A DNA stretch of 64,000 bases from Corynebacterium tuberculostearicum SK141. Its GTDB lineage: Bacteria; Actinomycetota; Actinomycetes; Mycobacteriales; Mycobacteriaceae. The notes below the pieces were generated by a model. That model worked only from the letters and a program-made list of their open reading frames with translations, was not told the origin of the DNA and searched no databases. The stretch is from NCBI RefSeq assembly GCF_000175635.1, contig NZ_ACVP01000023.1:310001-374000 (forward strand), read 5' to 3'. Positions 40,144 through 49,971 of the stretch are shown one piece after another. The translations under genes and the position numbers were made by a program. The first letter of the stretch is position 1. Every line of letters begins with the position of its first letter.

Positions 40144-41411
40144 TAGGCCACGAGGAATTCGTACTCGGGGGTGTCGGGCTTGAGGTACTGCACCGAAATC
40201 TTGGATTCTCCCATGCGCTCTAGCAGGCCCTCGAGATCCTCGGCGCGGCTAAGCTGCAGGCCCACCAGCGCAGCACCCGTCTCGCGGTTATTGCGCTTGA
40301 GATATTCAAAGAGCGTGATGTCATCGGTCGGGCACAAAATCTCGTGCAAGAAATGGCGCAACTGGCCCGGCTCCTGCGGGAAATTCACCAGGAAATAATG
40401 CTTCAGGCCGCGGTGGACCAGGGAGCGCTCCATGATTTCGGCGTAGCGCAGCACATCGTTATTGCCGCCGGAAATTACGCACACCACCGTCGAGCCTGGC
40501 TCCAGGTCCAATTGGTGCAAGCCCGCCACCGACAGCGCACCGGCCGGCTCCGCAATGATGCCCTCATTTTGATACAGGTTGAGCAGGTCCGTGCACACCG
40601 CGCCTTCGGACACGGTATCGAAGCTCAGGCGCTCGCGATTGGCCTGCAAAATCTCATAGGGCAGCGCGCCAAGGCGCTTGACGGCCGCGCCATCCACGAA
40701 GGGGTCGACCTCCTCCAGCGTCACCGGGCCGCCGTGGTCAAACGCCGCTCTTAGCGACGCCGCCCCCTCCGGCTCCATGCCCACCACCCGGGTCTGCGGC
40801 GCCATATCCGCCACGTAGGAGGTGATGCCGGAAATCAGGCCGCCGCCACCCACAGGAACGACGATGGTATCGAGCGACTTGCCCTTGGCCGAAAGCTGCG
40901 CCAGAACTTCCGCCGCGACCGTGCCTTGTCCGGTGATGGTATCGCGGGCGTCGAAGGGCTCGATGAAGGTGGCGTCGCGCTCGGCGGCGTCGGCATGCGC
41001 CGCGGCGGCTGCCTCATCGAAGTTGGCGCCGACCACCACCAGCTCCACCTGGTCGCCGCCATGGACCAGGATGCGGTCGCGCTTTTGCATCGGCGTGGGC
41101 TCCGGCACGAAAATCTTGCCGGCAATGCCCATCGTGCGGCAGGCATAGGCCACGCCCTGCGCATGATTGCCGGCCGAGGCCGTAACAATTCCCCGGCCGC
41201 GCTCTTCCTGGGGAACATTCGACATACCGTTTAACGCGCCGCGAATCTTATAGGAGCGCACGTCCTGCAGATCCTCCCGCTTGAGATAGACCTCGCAGCC
41301 CGTCTCGGCCGACAGCCGGGCGCAGTACTGCAGCGGAGTCGGGGCGATTTCCGAGCTAATCCGCGCCTGCGCCTGCTGGATATCGGATGCATGGATGGTC
41401 GAATCAGTCAT
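40143..41411 (-). CDS. ilvA: Threonine dehydratase (biosynthetic)
   Basis: A 422-residue PLP enzyme that deaminates threonine to 2-oxobutyrate for isoleucine synthesis. The PLP lysine is in DVRSYKIRGAL, the Gly-rich phosphate loop is VGGGGLISG, and ASAGNHAQGVA is the substrate loop. A single C-terminal ACT-like regulatory domain starts near residue 330 (HYFLVNFPQEPGQLRHFL), where isoleucine feedback is expected. The length matches the short corynebacterial IlvA rather than the long E. coli enzyme. Confidence 0.96.
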   Translation of the reverse strand: MTDSTIHASDIQQAQARISSEIAPTPLQYCARLSAETGCEVYLKREDLQDVRSYKIRGALNGMSNVPQEERGRGIVTASAGNHAQGVAYACRTMGIAGKIFVPEPTPMQKRDRILVHGGDQVELVVVGANFDEAAAAAHADAAERDATFIEPFDARDTITGQGTVAAEVLAQLSAKGKSLDTIVVPVGGGGLISGITSYVADMAPQTRVVGMEPEGAASLRAAFDHGGPVTLEEVDPFVDGAAVKRLGALPYEILQANRERLSFDTVSEGAVCTDLLNLYQNEGIIAEPAGALSVAGLHQLDLEPGSTVVCVISGGNNDVLRYAEIMERSLVHRGLKHYFLVNFPQEPGQLRHFLHEILCPTDDITLFEYLKRNNRETGAALVGLQLSRAEDLEGLLERMGESKISVQYLKPDTPEYEFLVA

Positions 41412-41510
41412 GTCTTGACAGTCTACCCATTCACTGGAAATTCACTGTCCTTTAGTTGCACCGTTACCTCCATCAGCAATAGTGGACATAACCACAAGAA
41501 AGGAATACTT

Positions 41511-43376
41511 ATGCTCAAGCGCATCTCTCTCTGCGTTACTTCCTCGCTCGTCCTCGCCTGTGCCCCGGCCGCCCACGCCCACATCGTGGATAACGTGCTG
41601 GAACACTCCGCCCCCAACGCGGCACTGCAGCTGACCCCCATCGGTTCCCATGAATCCGGCGTGCTGGGCAAATCCGCCGCCGAAATCGTCGCCTACCACG
41701 CTGCGTCCCAGCGCATCCTCACCGTCAATGCGCGCTCCGGCGAGGTCGATATTCTGGACGCCTCCGATCCCACTAAGCCGCGCAAGATCGGCGCCCTCTC
41801 CGCCGGCGGGGACAAGGAAATCAACTCCGTGGCCGTGCGCCCTGATGGCCTGGCCGTCGCCGCGGTGCAGCAGGCGGACAAAACCGACAACGGCGAGGCG
41901 CTGTTCTTCAACGCCGAAACCGGCGAGGAGCTTGGGCGCGTAGGCGTAGGCGCCCTGCCCGATAACGTGCACCTCACCGCCAACGGCCGCCACGCGCTGG
42001 TTGCCAACGAGGGCGAGCCTTCCGACGCCCTCAATGCCGAGGGCACCGCCTACCTCAAGGACCCAGAGGGCTCCATTTCTGTCATCAGCCTGCCCGAGGA
42101 CGTCGCAGCGCCCGCGCTTGGCGACGTCCACACGGCCGACTTCACCGCCTTTGACACCGCCGACCTCGACCCCTCGATCCGTGTCTTCGGCCCCTCCGAG
42201 CACCATAACCTGCCTTCGCGGGACTTCGAACCGGAATACATTTCTTCCGCGGGCGGCAAGGCCTACGCCACGCTGCAGGAAAACAACGCCATCGCGGTCA
42301 TCGATATCGAGTCCGCCACCGTGGAAAAGGTAATCCCCGCCCATATCGCGGACCACTCCCAGGTGCCGCTGGATCCGTCCAATAAGGATGACGCCGCGGA
42401 GCTGCGCACCATTCCGGTCAAGGGCCTGTCCATGCCGGACTCCATCGGCGCCTTCGAGTCGGAGGGCCAGACTTATTTCGCCACCGCCAACGAGGGCGAT
42501 GCTCGCGAGTGGGGAGGCTATACCGACGAAGTAGAGCTCAAGGACCTAGTAAAGGACGGCAAGGTCTGCGACGATCTCGAGCTTCCCGAGGGCATTGAGG
42601 ATAAGAAGTTCGCCGGCAACCTCAAGCTCACCAACGCTTCTGGCTGGAACGAAGAAAAAGAGTGCTTCGACGGCCTGTATTCCTATGGTTCGCGCTCCTT
42701 TAGCATCTACGACGCCGAGGGCAACGTCGTCTTCGACTCCGGCGCGGACTTCGAGAACATCACCAAGGATATGCCCGGCCTGAACTTCAACGCCGATAAC
42801 GAGGATCCGGATTTCGATGACCGCTCCGATAACAAGGGACCAGAGCCAGAAGCCTTGACCATCGGCAAGGTTGGCGAGCGCACCTACGCCTTCATCGGCG
42901 CAGAGCGCGTGGGCGGCATCTTTGTCTACGACGTAACCACACCCGCCGAGGCAAAGTTTGTCACCTACGTCAACAATCGCGATTTCTCCGTTGGCTACGA
43001 CGAGGACGATGTTGCTGCCACCACCAAGGCCGGCGACCTCGGACCAGAGGGCCTAGCCTTCGTTCCCGCCGCCGACTCCCCTATCAATGACGCCCTCCTC
43101 ATCGCCGGCAACGAGGTCTCCGGCACCACCACCGTGTTCTCCGTCAAGGACCTGCTTGCCGACGCCTCCGATGACACCGATTCCCCCTCCACGTCCGCGG
43201 GCTCCACTGGATCCAGCAACAGCAGCAGCGGCAGCAGCGTCGCTGCCGGCGTGGGCATCGTGGCTGGTTTGGTAGGTCTTGGCGCCCTGATTGGCGGGGC
43301 GCTGGGCTTCCTGCCGAAGACCGTCGACGAGTTCTATGCGCTGTTGCCGGCACAGGTGCGCCAGCTTTTGCCATAG
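41511..43376 (+). CDS. Secreted choice-of-anchor I protein with C-terminal membrane tail
   Basis: A 621-residue exported protein. The signal peptide is residues 1-24 (hydrophobic core SSLVLACAPAAHA). The body is a beta-propeller-like domain of the choice-of-anchor I family, with blocks SVAVRPDGLAVAAV, HALVANEGEPSD, ATANEGDAREWGGY and GPEPEALTIGKVGERTYAFIGAERVGGI. The C-terminus has a Ser/Gly linker, a hydrophobic span (VGIVAGLVGLGALIGGALGF) and a short amphipathic end (LLPAQVRQLLP). The ATG at 41511 follows AAGAAAGGA. The family is often linked to phosphatase or nuclease exoproteins; the activity here is unknown. Confidence 0.85.
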   Translation: MLKRISLCVTSSLVLACAPAAHAHIVDNVLEHSAPNAALQLTPIGSHESGVLGKSAAEIVAYHAASQRILTVNARSGEVDILDASDPTKPRKIGALSAGGDKEINSVAVRPDGLAVAAVQQADKTDNGEALFFNAETGEELGRVGVGALPDNVHLTANGRHALVANEGEPSDALNAEGTAYLKDPEGSISVISLPEDVAAPALGDVHTADFTAFDTADLDPSIRVFGPSEHHNLPSRDFEPEYISSAGGKAYATLQENNAIAVIDIESATVEKVIPAHIADHSQVPLDPSNKDDAAELRTIPVKGLSMPDSIGAFESEGQTYFATANEGDAREWGGYTDEVELKDLVKDGKVCDDLELPEGIEDKKFAGNLKLTNASGWNEEKECFDGLYSYGSRSFSIYDAEGNVVFDSGADFENITKDMPGLNFNADNEDPDFDDRSDNKGPEPEALTIGKVGERTYAFIGAERVGGIFVYDVTTPAEAKFVTYVNNRDFSVGYDEDDVAATTKAGDLGPEGLAFVPAADSPINDALLIAGNEVSGTTTVFSVKDLLADASDDTDSPSTSAGSTGSSNSSSGSSVAAGVGIVAGLVGLGALIGGALGFLPKTVDEFYALLPAQVRQLLP

Positions 43377-43438
43377 ATCTTCTGGGATTTAGCTGCTAAA
43401 TTATTTGAGGCTAATACCTCTCACTCTAAAGGAGAACC

Positions 43439-43924
43439 ATGCGCAACCGTCTCAGCACTTCGCTCGTCGCCGCCACCGCCGTGGCAGCGGGCCTCGTTGC
43501 ACCAGCAACCGCTTCTGCCGCTGAAGCGCAGCCGAAGCAGATCTCGGCTGAATGCCAGGCCGAGGTCGACAACGCCAAGGCAGAGCACCTCAAGAAGATC
43601 GAGAGCGGCGAGCTCGGATCTTCCGCCCGCACTCCGCAGGAGCTCATGCAGGGCCTGGCCAACGGCTACGGCTCTTCCGGAATGCCAAAGGAACCGGACT
43701 GCGTAGCCGAGGAGGCAGAGGCGCAGCAGATCGAGGCACTCAAGCGCCTGCCTATCTGGGGTTCTTCCTCCCCAGAGAAGTTCCTCGAGGTCATGAGCTG
43801 GGTTACCGTGGCTGCCAGCCTCGTTGCCGCGCTGCTGCAGGCCTTCACCATGGTTGCCAAGGTGAACCCGGCCGTGCTGGAGCCGATGAAGAATGCCCTC
43901 AAGCAGCTGGGCGTGCGCTTCTAA
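43439..43924 (+). CDS. Small secreted protein with C-terminal hydrophobic tail, unknown function
   Basis: A 161-residue protein with a signal peptide (cleavage after ATASA, near residue 28). Two cysteines (about residues 39 and 88) could form a disulfide. The C-terminus carries a hydrophobic span (VTVAASLVAALLQAFTMVAKV) followed by an amphipathic end VLEPMKNALKQLGVRF. A strong ribosome-binding site (AAAGGAG) precedes the ATG, and the unit ends in a terminator. It lies 62 bases after the choice-of-anchor gene. No family is recognised. High codon regularity and strong signals suggest good expression. Confidence 0.78.
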   Translation: MRNRLSTSLVAATAVAAGLVAPATASAAEAQPKQISAECQAEVDNAKAEHLKKIESGELGSSARTPQELMQGLANGYGSSGMPKEPDCVAEEAEAQQIEALKRLPIWGSSSPEKFLEVMSWVTVAASLVAALLQAFTMVAKVNPAVLEPMKNALKQLGVRF

Positions 43925-43938
43925 GCACTGAATAATTT

Positions 43939-43976
43939 AGCCGCTCCGGAGCTCCGGAGCGGCTTTGTGTGTTTTA
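43939..43976 (+). terminator. Intrinsic terminator
   Basis: A perfect 26-bp palindrome (13-base arms AGCCGCTCCGGAG and complement, 43939-43964) followed by TTTGTGTGTTTT. It lies 14 bases after the small secreted protein gene. Confidence 0.88.
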
Positions 43977-45164
43977 GAAGAGTTCGCGGGTAGCAATCTC
44001 CGCGCCCTCGACCAAGGACTGCAACTTCGCCCAGGCAATCTGGGGGTGCAGGCGGCCGCCCAAGCCGCAATCGGTCGACGCGATGACGTTTTCGGGGCCG
44101 ACTACCTCAGCGAATTGGATGATGCGATCGGCCACGAGGCGCGGATGCTCTACCGCGTTGGTGGAGTGAGATACCACGCCCGGGTAAATCACAGTGCCTT
44201 CGGGCAGCGCGTGGTCCTGCCACACGCGCCACTCATGCGCGTGGCGCGGCGAAGCGGCCTCGAAGGAGAATCCGCCGACCTCGGCACGCAGAATTTCCTC
44301 GATGATATCCGCAAAGGGCACGTCGGTAACGTGCGGGCCGTGCCAGGAGCCCCAGCAGATGTGCAGGCGCGTTTGTTCCTTGGGCAGGCCGGCGATGGAA
44401 TCATTGAGGACGTCGATGCGCTCGCGAATAAAACCGCGGAAGTCCTTCACGGACGGCTCGGGATTGATTTGGTCCCAAGCCTCAGCCAAGTCGGGCGCGT
44501 CGAATTGCACAGTAAGCCCAGCGTCGGTGATGGCCTGGTATTCGGTACGCATGGCGCGGCCGACGTCGGCAAGCAGCTCATGCTCATCGTCGTAGTAGCG
44601 GTTGGTCAGGCGCGCTGCCGAGCCGGGCGAAAGGGCGGCGATGAAGCCGGGGGTGCCGGCCGGGAGGGCGTCGGCAAGCAGGCGCACATCGGCCGCGACC
44701 TCATCCTGGCCGATGTAGGTCACAGGGCCGGTGAACTCTGGGTTCGCCACCTTGGCGCGGCCGGTGAAGATGCCGGAATCCGGGTCATTATAGGCCTCCG
44801 AGAACAACGCGCGGTCGCGGCGATCAATAAAGGACGTCAGCCGCGGCTCACCCGGCTTGGAGCGCACCACCTCGGCCGATTCCCAGCGGTCGGTATCCGT
44901 CATCGTCAGCCCGCCTAGGCGGCTAAACGAATAATTCCACCACGCGCCATAATCCACCGCGCCAGAGGTGATATGGCCGTACTCGCCCTCGTTAATGATA
45001 TCGAGGCCGAGATCGAGCTGCCGCTTGACGACGTCCGCCACCGCAGCCTCCAAAATCCCCTGAAACTCCGCGGCCGGCAGCTCCCCGCGCTGCAGGTTGG
45101 CTTCCAGCAGTTCCGGGGTGCGCGGCAGTGAGCCGACGTGGGTGGTGCGAATCTTTTTGACCAT
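43974..45164 (-). CDS. MetE-core cobalamin-independent methyltransferase paralogue
   Basis: A 396-residue protein of the UROD/MetE catalytic-domain superfamily. It starts VKKIRTTHVGSLPRTPEL and has the zinc-ligand blocks HICWGSWHGPH, FSFEAASPRHAHEW and ASTDCGLGGRLHPQIAW. It corresponds to the C-terminal catalytic half of MetE without the N-terminal half, as in YxjG/YxjH-type proteins. Homologues transfer methyl groups to thiols such as homocysteine; a methionine-related role here is supported by a McbR-type operator 20 bases upstream. The methyl donor cannot be deduced. Confidence 0.85.
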   Translation of the reverse strand: MVKKIRTTHVGSLPRTPELLEANLQRGELPAAEFQGILEAAVADVVKRQLDLGLDIINEGEYGHITSGAVDYGAWWNYSFSRLGGLTMTDTDRWESAEVVRSKPGEPRLTSFIDRRDRALFSEAYNDPDSGIFTGRAKVANPEFTGPVTYIGQDEVAADVRLLADALPAGTPGFIAALSPGSAARLTNRYYDDEHELLADVGRAMRTEYQAITDAGLTVQFDAPDLAEAWDQINPEPSVKDFRGFIRERIDVLNDSIAGLPKEQTRLHICWGSWHGPHVTDVPFADIIEEILRAEVGGFSFEAASPRHAHEWRVWQDHALPEGTVIYPGVVSHSTNAVEHPRLVADRIIQFAEVVGPENVIASTDCGLGGRLHPQIAWAKLQSLVEGAEIATRELF

Positions 45165-45183
45165 CAGGTTTCCTCCATCGATA

Positions 45184-45199
45184 TAGACTGTGCTGTCTA
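45184..45199. promoter_or_regulatory. Probable McbR operator
   Basis: TAGAC-TGTGCT-GTCTA is an exact match to the C. glutamicum McbR consensus TAGAC-N6-GTCTA. It lies 20 bases upstream of the MetE-core gene, in position to block its promoter. McbR represses methionine and cysteine genes and is released by S-adenosylhomocysteine. Confidence 0.8.
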
Positions 45200-45236
45200 G
45201 ATTAGTGGAGGGCGCCTGCCGCCGCCGAGTTTAAAT

Positions 45237-48200
45237 TCAGCCTAATATGCCCGCGCCCATGGTGGCCTTGAGGTCGCCCATGAGGTTGCCAGATCGCTCC
45301 ACGCGCAGGTGGTCGCCGAGGATCATGGTGGTGGACTCGGAGCCATCGACAAGCTCGAGGTACACATCCGACTCGCCCTGGTTTTTGAGCAGGACCTGCT
45401 TGAGGCGGGCAATGTTTTCCATGGTGCACTGGTCCGTGCGCATGGTCAGGCGCAGCGGCAAGCCGGCGCCGCCGCCCGGGCCCAGCTCCGGCACGCGGAT
45501 ATCGGAGCAGAACAGGGAGCGGCGCTCATCGCGAACCTTCACGTTCACGCGCGCGAGGATGATATTGTCCTCGACAATCTGCGGGGCGACGAGCGAGTAC
45601 ACCTTGTTGAAGACCAGGATTTCCACCTGCGCGCCGTTGTGGTCCTCCACCGTGACAATGGCCCACGGCGAGCCATCACGCTTGGAAAAGCGACGGTCCA
45701 CGCCCGAAATGATGCCGCCGATGATGAGCTCTTGGCCGTTATGCACCTCGTCGTTGAGGATCTTGGTCAGCGGGGTATCCGTCTGCGCGGCCAGCGCCTC
45801 CTCGAAGCCATCGAGAGGGTGGCCGGAAACGTACAGGCCCAGCATTTCGCGCTCGAGGGCAAGTTCGTGTTTGCGGTCCCAGTTGTCTTCCGGAATGTCC
45901 AAGGCAAAGGCGTTAGAGGCCGCATCGTCTTCTCCCCCGCCGATTCCAGCGAAGAGATCGAACTGTCCCTTATCCGCGGCCTTCTTGGTGGTTTGCACCG
46001 CATCCACCGCGTCCTCGTGGATGAGCATGAGGCCCTTGCGCGGGTGGTTCAAGTCATCGAAGGCGCCGGCCTTAATCAGCGCTTCTGTCACGCGCTTAGT
46101 GCAGGCGGCGAGCTCGATCTTGTCCAGGTAATCGCTAAAGGAGGTAAACGCGCCCTTGTCGTGGCGGGATTTGATGATGGATTCCACCACTTCCGAGCCC
46201 ACATTGCGGATAGCGCCCATGCCGAAGCGGATATCCTCTCCCACCGCCTGGAAGTCCTCCTCGGACTCGTTGACGGACGGCGGCAGCACCTTGATGCCCA
46301 GGTGGCGGCAGTCCGATAGGTAGATGGCGGACTTATCTTTCTTATCGCCCACCGAGGTCAACAACGCGGCCATGTACTCCGGTGCATAGTAGGCCTTGAG
46401 GTAGGCCGTCCAGAAGGACACCAAGCCGTAGCCCGCGGCGTGGGACTTGTTAAACGCGTAGGACGCGAAGGGCTCGATGGTGCCCCACAGCGCGTCCATG
46501 GCGGACTTGGAGTAGCCATTTTCTTGCATGCCGCCCCAGAACTTGTCGTACTGCTGGGCCAGCACCTCGGGCTTCTTCTTACCCATTGCCTTACGGAAGC
46601 CATCTGCCTCGCCGGCCGTGTAGTTGGCGACCTTCTGCGAGATACGCATGATCTGCTCCTGATAAACAATGAGGCCGTAGGTCTCATCCAGGATTTCCTT
46701 GAGCGGCTCTTCCAGCTCCGGGTGAATTGGGGTGATTTCCTTGCGGCCGTTCTTACGGTCCGCGTAGTCCCAGTGGGCGTTCACACCCATCGGGCCTGGG
46801 CGGTAGAGCGCAAGGGAGGCCACAATATCCTTAAAGCCGGTCGGCTTCATGCGCTTGAGCAGCTCCTGCATGCCGCCGGAGTCGAGCTGGAAGACGCCCA
46901 GCGTATCGCCGCGCGAGAGCAGGTCATAGACCTTGGAGACCTTGGGGTCGTCGGCATGCAGCTGCTCTAGGTGGATTTCTTCGCCGCGGTTGCGCTTGAT
47001 GTTTTCGATAGCATCGCCGATAACGGTGAGGTTGCGCAGGCCCAGAAAGTCCATCTTCAGCAGGCCGATGGCCTCGCAGGCCGGGTAATCCCAGCCGGTG
47101 ATATAAGCGCCGTCGGCCGGGCGCTTCCACATAGGAATGTGGTCCATGAGCCGGACCGAAGCCATAATCACCGCACAGGCGTGCACGCCCGCCTGCCTGA
47201 CGACGCCCTCCAAGCCCCGCGCCGTGTCATAAATCTTTTTCACGTCCGGGTCGGATTCCACCATCTGGCGGACCTCGGCGGCCTCGGAGTAGCGCTCGTG
47301 GTCCGGGTCCGTGATGCCCTTAAGCGGAATGTCCTTGGCCATGATGGCCGGCGGCAGCGCGCCGTTGATGCGGTCGGCCATCTGGAAGCCGGGCTGGCCA
47401 AAGTGCACCTTGGCCGAGTCCTTAATGGCCTGCTTGGTTTTCACCGTGCCGAAGGTAATCACCTGCGCCACCTTGTCCTCGCCCCAGCGCTCGGCCGCAT
47501 AGGTAATCATTTCGCCGCGACGGCGGTCGTCGAAGTCGATATCGATATCGGGGGCGGACGGGCGTTCTGGGTTCAAGAATCGCTCGAAGAGGAGATCGTG
47601 CTCCAGCGGATCGATATTAGTAATGGTCAGCGCATAGGCGACGAGCGCACCAGCCGCCGAACCACGGCCCGGCCCCACGCGAATACCCACGGAGCGCGCG
47701 TGCTTAATGAGCTCGGCCACGATGAGGAAGTAGGACGGGTAACCCTTCATCTCGATAACGGAGATCTCATACTTGGCGCGCTCGATATATTCCTCCGGAA
47801 CATCCTGGCCGGGGAAGCGCTTTTGCAGGCCCTCCATCACTTCATGGGTGAGCCAGGAGGTTGGGGTGTGGCCCTCGGGGACGTCGGCAATAGGCATGCG
47901 ATCGTGGGTGTGTTCTTCCCAGATCTCGCCGTAGTCTTGCACGCGCTCGGCAATCCACAGGGTGTTATCGCAGCCGTCTGGAATCATATCGTCCCAGGTC
48001 TCGCGCATCTGCGCGGCCGACTTAATGTAGTAGCCGGTGCCGCCGAACTTGAAGCGGTCCGGGTCCATGAACGTCTTGCCGGTCTGCACGCACAGCATCG
48101 CCTCGTGCGCCGGCGCCTGAGACTCAAGCACGTAGTGGCAGTCATTGGTCACCAGCGGCGGCAAGTCCAGCTTGCGGCCGATCTCTAGCAGGCCATCGCG

Positions 48201-48809
48201 CGTGCGCTTTTCGATGTCCAGCCCATGGTCCATCAACTCCAAAAAGAAGTTGTCCTTGCCGTAGATGTCCTGCCACATGGCCGCGGCCTCCAGCGCCTCG
48301 TTGAACTGGCCGAGGCGCAGGCGGGTCTGGACGTCGCCGGAGGGGCAACCGGTGGTGGCGATGATGCCGTCTGCGTGCTCGGCGATGAGCTCGGCGTCCA
48401 TGCGCGGCCACTTGCCCAACTGGCCTTCGTAGGAAGCCAGCGAGGACAAGGTAAAGAGGTTGCGCAGGCCGGTGGCATTCTCCGCGATCATCGTTTGGTG
48501 GAGGTAGGCACCGGACGCGGAGACGTCGTCGCGCTTTTGATCTGGAGTGCCCCACAGCACGCGCTTCTTATTGAAGCGAGATTCGGGCGCCATATACGCC
48601 TCGATGCCGATGATGGGCTTGACACCGGCACCGGTCATGCGGCGGTAGAAGGCATCAGAGCCGTACATATTGCCGTGGTCGGTCATGCCGACGGCCGGCA
48701 TCTCCTGGCGGACCACCTCGTCTGCCAGCATATCGACCTTGGCCATGCCGTCCAGCATGGAAAACTCGGTGTGGTTGTGCAGGTGGACGAAGGAGGAGTT
48801 TTTGGCCAT
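45237..48809 (-). CDS. dnaE: DNA polymerase III alpha subunit
   Basis: A 1190-residue replicative polymerase. The N-terminal PHP domain starts [22 protein letters not shown]. The C-family polymerase acidic pair is in [13 protein letters not shown], preceded by [16 protein letters not shown]. The helix-hairpin-helix, and an OB domain ([23 protein letters not shown]), follow. The length matches DnaE1 of actinobacteria. The start is taken as ATG at 48809 ([10 protein letters not shown]); ATGs at 48818 and 48821 are also possible, and upstream frame extension overlaps the divergent RarD gene. It is essential for chromosome replication. Confidence 0.97.
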   Translation of the reverse strand: MAKNSSFVHLHNHTEFSMLDGMAKVDMLADEVVRQEMPAVGMTDHGNMYGSDAFYRRMTGAGVKPIIGIEAYMAPESRFNKKRVLWGTPDQKRDDVSASGAYLHQTMIAENATGLRNLFTLSSLASYEGQLGKWPRMDAELIAEHADGIIATTGCPSGDVQTRLRLGQFNEALEAAAMWQDIYGKDNFFLELMDHGLDIEKRTRDGLLEIGRKLDLPPLVTNDCHYVLESQAPAHEAMLCVQTGKTFMDPDRFKFGGTGYYIKSAAQMRETWDDMIPDGCDNTLWIAERVQDYGEIWEEHTHDRMPIADVPEGHTPTSWLTHEVMEGLQKRFPGQDVPEEYIERAKYEISVIEMKGYPSYFLIVAELIKHARSVGIRVGPGRGSAAGALVAYALTITNIDPLEHDLLFERFLNPERPSAPDIDIDFDDRRRGEMITYAAERWGEDKVAQVITFGTVKTKQAIKDSAKVHFGQPGFQMADRINGALPPAIMAKDIPLKGITDPDHERYSEAAEVRQMVESDPDVKKIYDTARGLEGVVRQAGVHACAVIMASVRLMDHIPMWKRPADGAYITGWDYPACEAIGLLKMDFLGLRNLTVIGDAIENIKRNRGEEIHLEQLHADDPKVSKVYDLLSRGDTLGVFQLDSGGMQELLKRMKPTGFKDIVASLALYRPGPMGVNAHWDYADRKNGRKEITPIHPELEEPLKEILDETYGLIVYQEQIMRISQKVANYTAGEADGFRKAMGKKKPEVLAQQYDKFWGGMQENGYSKSAMDALWGTIEPFASYAFNKSHAAGYGLVSFWTAYLKAYYAPEYMAALLTSVGDKKDKSAIYLSDCRHLGIKVLPPSVNESEEDFQAVGEDIRFGMGAIRNVGSEVVESIIKSRHDKGAFTSFSDYLDKIELAACTKRVTEALIKAGAFDDLNHPRKGLMLIHEDAVDAVQTTKKAADKGQFDLFAGIGGGEDDAASNAFALDIPEDNWDRKHELALEREMLGLYVSGHPLDGFEEALAAQTDTPLTKILNDEVHNGQELIIGGIISGVDRRFSKRDGSPWAIVTVEDHNGAQVEILVFNKVYSLVAPQIVEDNIILARVNVKVRDERRSLFCSDIRVPELGPGGGAGLPLRLTMRTDQCTMENIARLKQVLLKNQGESDVYLELVDGSESTTMILGDHLRVERSGNLMGDLKATMGAGILG

Positions 48810-48842
48810 GCGGCTCATCATAGCGGGGCGGTCAAAATGGGC

Positions 48843-48848
48843 TATTAT
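48843..48848 (+). promoter_or_regulatory. Possible -10 element for a leaderless rarD-like transcript
   Basis: TATTAT at 48843-48848 is spaced so that transcription would start at about the ATG at 48855. Leaderless mRNAs are common in Corynebacterium. This is inference from spacing only; no clear -35 is seen. Confidence 0.3.
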
Positions 48849-48854
48849 TTTGTG

Positions 48855-49706
48855 ATGCTCTACACGCTCGCCGCCTACATCATGTGGGGATTTTTCCCCG
48901 CGTTCTTCCCCCTGTTGCTGCCGGCATCGCCGCTGGAAATCTTGGCTCACCGCGTGTTGTGGACCGCGGTGCTGGTCACGGGATTTTTGATCCTCGGCGG
49001 CCGGTGGCGCGAAATGGCGCGCATGGGCAAGCGCACCTGGGGTTGGCTTGCGGCCGCGGGCGTGTTCATCACGGTCAATTGGGGCACCTACGTAGTGGCG
49101 ATTAATAGCAACCACGTGGCCGATGCGGCGCTGGGGTATTTCATCAATCCCCTGGTGTCGGTCGCCCTCGGCATGGTGTTTTTGAAGGAGCGGCTGCGGC
49201 CGTGGCAGGCCGGCGCGGTGGGCGTTGCGGCCATCGCGGTGCTGTACTTGACGTTCTTTACCGGCCAGGCGCCATACATTTCGCTGCTGCTGGCGTTCAG
49301 CTTCGGCTTTTATGGGCTGCTCAAAAAGCAGGTCCGGGTGTCCTCGGCCGTCTCGGTCGCGGCGGAGGCGCTCGTGATGTCACCGCTGGCGGTGGGCTAC
49401 ATCCTGTGGCTAGAAACAAGCGGCCAGGGCACATTCGCCAGCGAGGGAGTCGGCCACGCGCTGCTTTTGGTCAGCGCCGGCTTGATTACCGCGCTGCCGC
49501 TCCTCTGCTTTGCGGAGGGCGCACGGACGCTGCGCTTATCGACGATCGGCATGCTCCAATACCTCACCCCCATCATGCAGATGCTGTGGGCGCTCTTTGT
49601 CACCCACGAGCACTTTTCAACGCACCGCTGGATCGGCTTCGGCATCATCGGTGTGGCGGTGGCGATTTACGTCGCCGACTTGGTGCGCATGGCTAGGAGC
49701 GCCTAA
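48855..49706 (+). CDS. RarD-like EamA-family permease
   Basis: A 283-residue protein with ten hydrophobic spans in two EamA repeats, most like RarD. The start [21 protein letters not shown] and the block [30 protein letters not shown] are characteristic. RarD proteins are presumed exporters of small metabolites; the substrate is unknown. The ATG at 48855 is chosen because the family begins there; an ATG at 48837 adds six residues. It is divergent from dnaE, with only about 45 bases between, and its end overlaps the next, convergent gene by 14 bases. Confidence 0.87.
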   Translation: MLYTLAAYIMWGFFPAFFPLLLPASPLEILAHRVLWTAVLVTGFLILGGRWREMARMGKRTWGWLAAAGVFITVNWGTYVVAINSNHVADAALGYFINPLVSVALGMVFLKERLRPWQAGAVGVAAIAVLYLTFFTGQAPYISLLLAFSFGFYGLLKKQVRVSSAVSVAAEALVMSPLAVGYILWLETSGQGTFASEGVGHALLLVSAGLITALPLLCFAEGARTLRLSTIGMLQYLTPIMQMLWALFVTHEHFSTHRWIGFGIIGVAVAIYVADLVRMARSA

Positions 49707-49962
49707 GTTCCTCGCGAGCGGCGCGGGCGCGGCGACGCGCCGCCTGTTCCTCTTCTGCGCGCAGCGCCCAGCGCGGCATCACCACGACGAGAAAAATGCC
49801 ATAGGCACATACGATCCCGGAAAACACCAGCGTCATCGAAGTGCCGCCGGTGACAAGGCCGATTAAAAGCGCGATGCCGGAAACCACCACCGCGACCCAC
49901 GCGGCGATATAGGCAAACTTGTAGTTGGGCATCCACTGCGAAAAGGGCTGATGTGAGGACAT
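49693..49962 (-). CDS. Small two-TM membrane protein
   Basis: An 89-residue protein with two hydrophobic segments (YIAAWVAVVVSGIALLIGLV and SMTLVFSGIVCAYGIFLVVVM) and a basic Ala/Arg-rich C-terminal helix ([21 protein letters not shown]). No family assigned. It converges with the RarD gene (14-base overlap) and starts ten bases from the end of the HNH gene on the same strand, which may place them in one operon. Confidence 0.75.
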   Translation of the reverse strand: MSSHQPFSQWMPNYKFAYIAAWVAVVVSGIALLIGLVTGGTSMTLVFSGIVCAYGIFLVVVMPRWALRAEEEQAARRRARAAREELRRS

Positions 49963-49971
49963 AGGTCTAGC

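Noticed and set aside
45309-48188. Several long plus-strand frames opposite dnaE.
   Set aside because: High-GC antisense shadows; the minus-strand DnaE is full length with all motifs.
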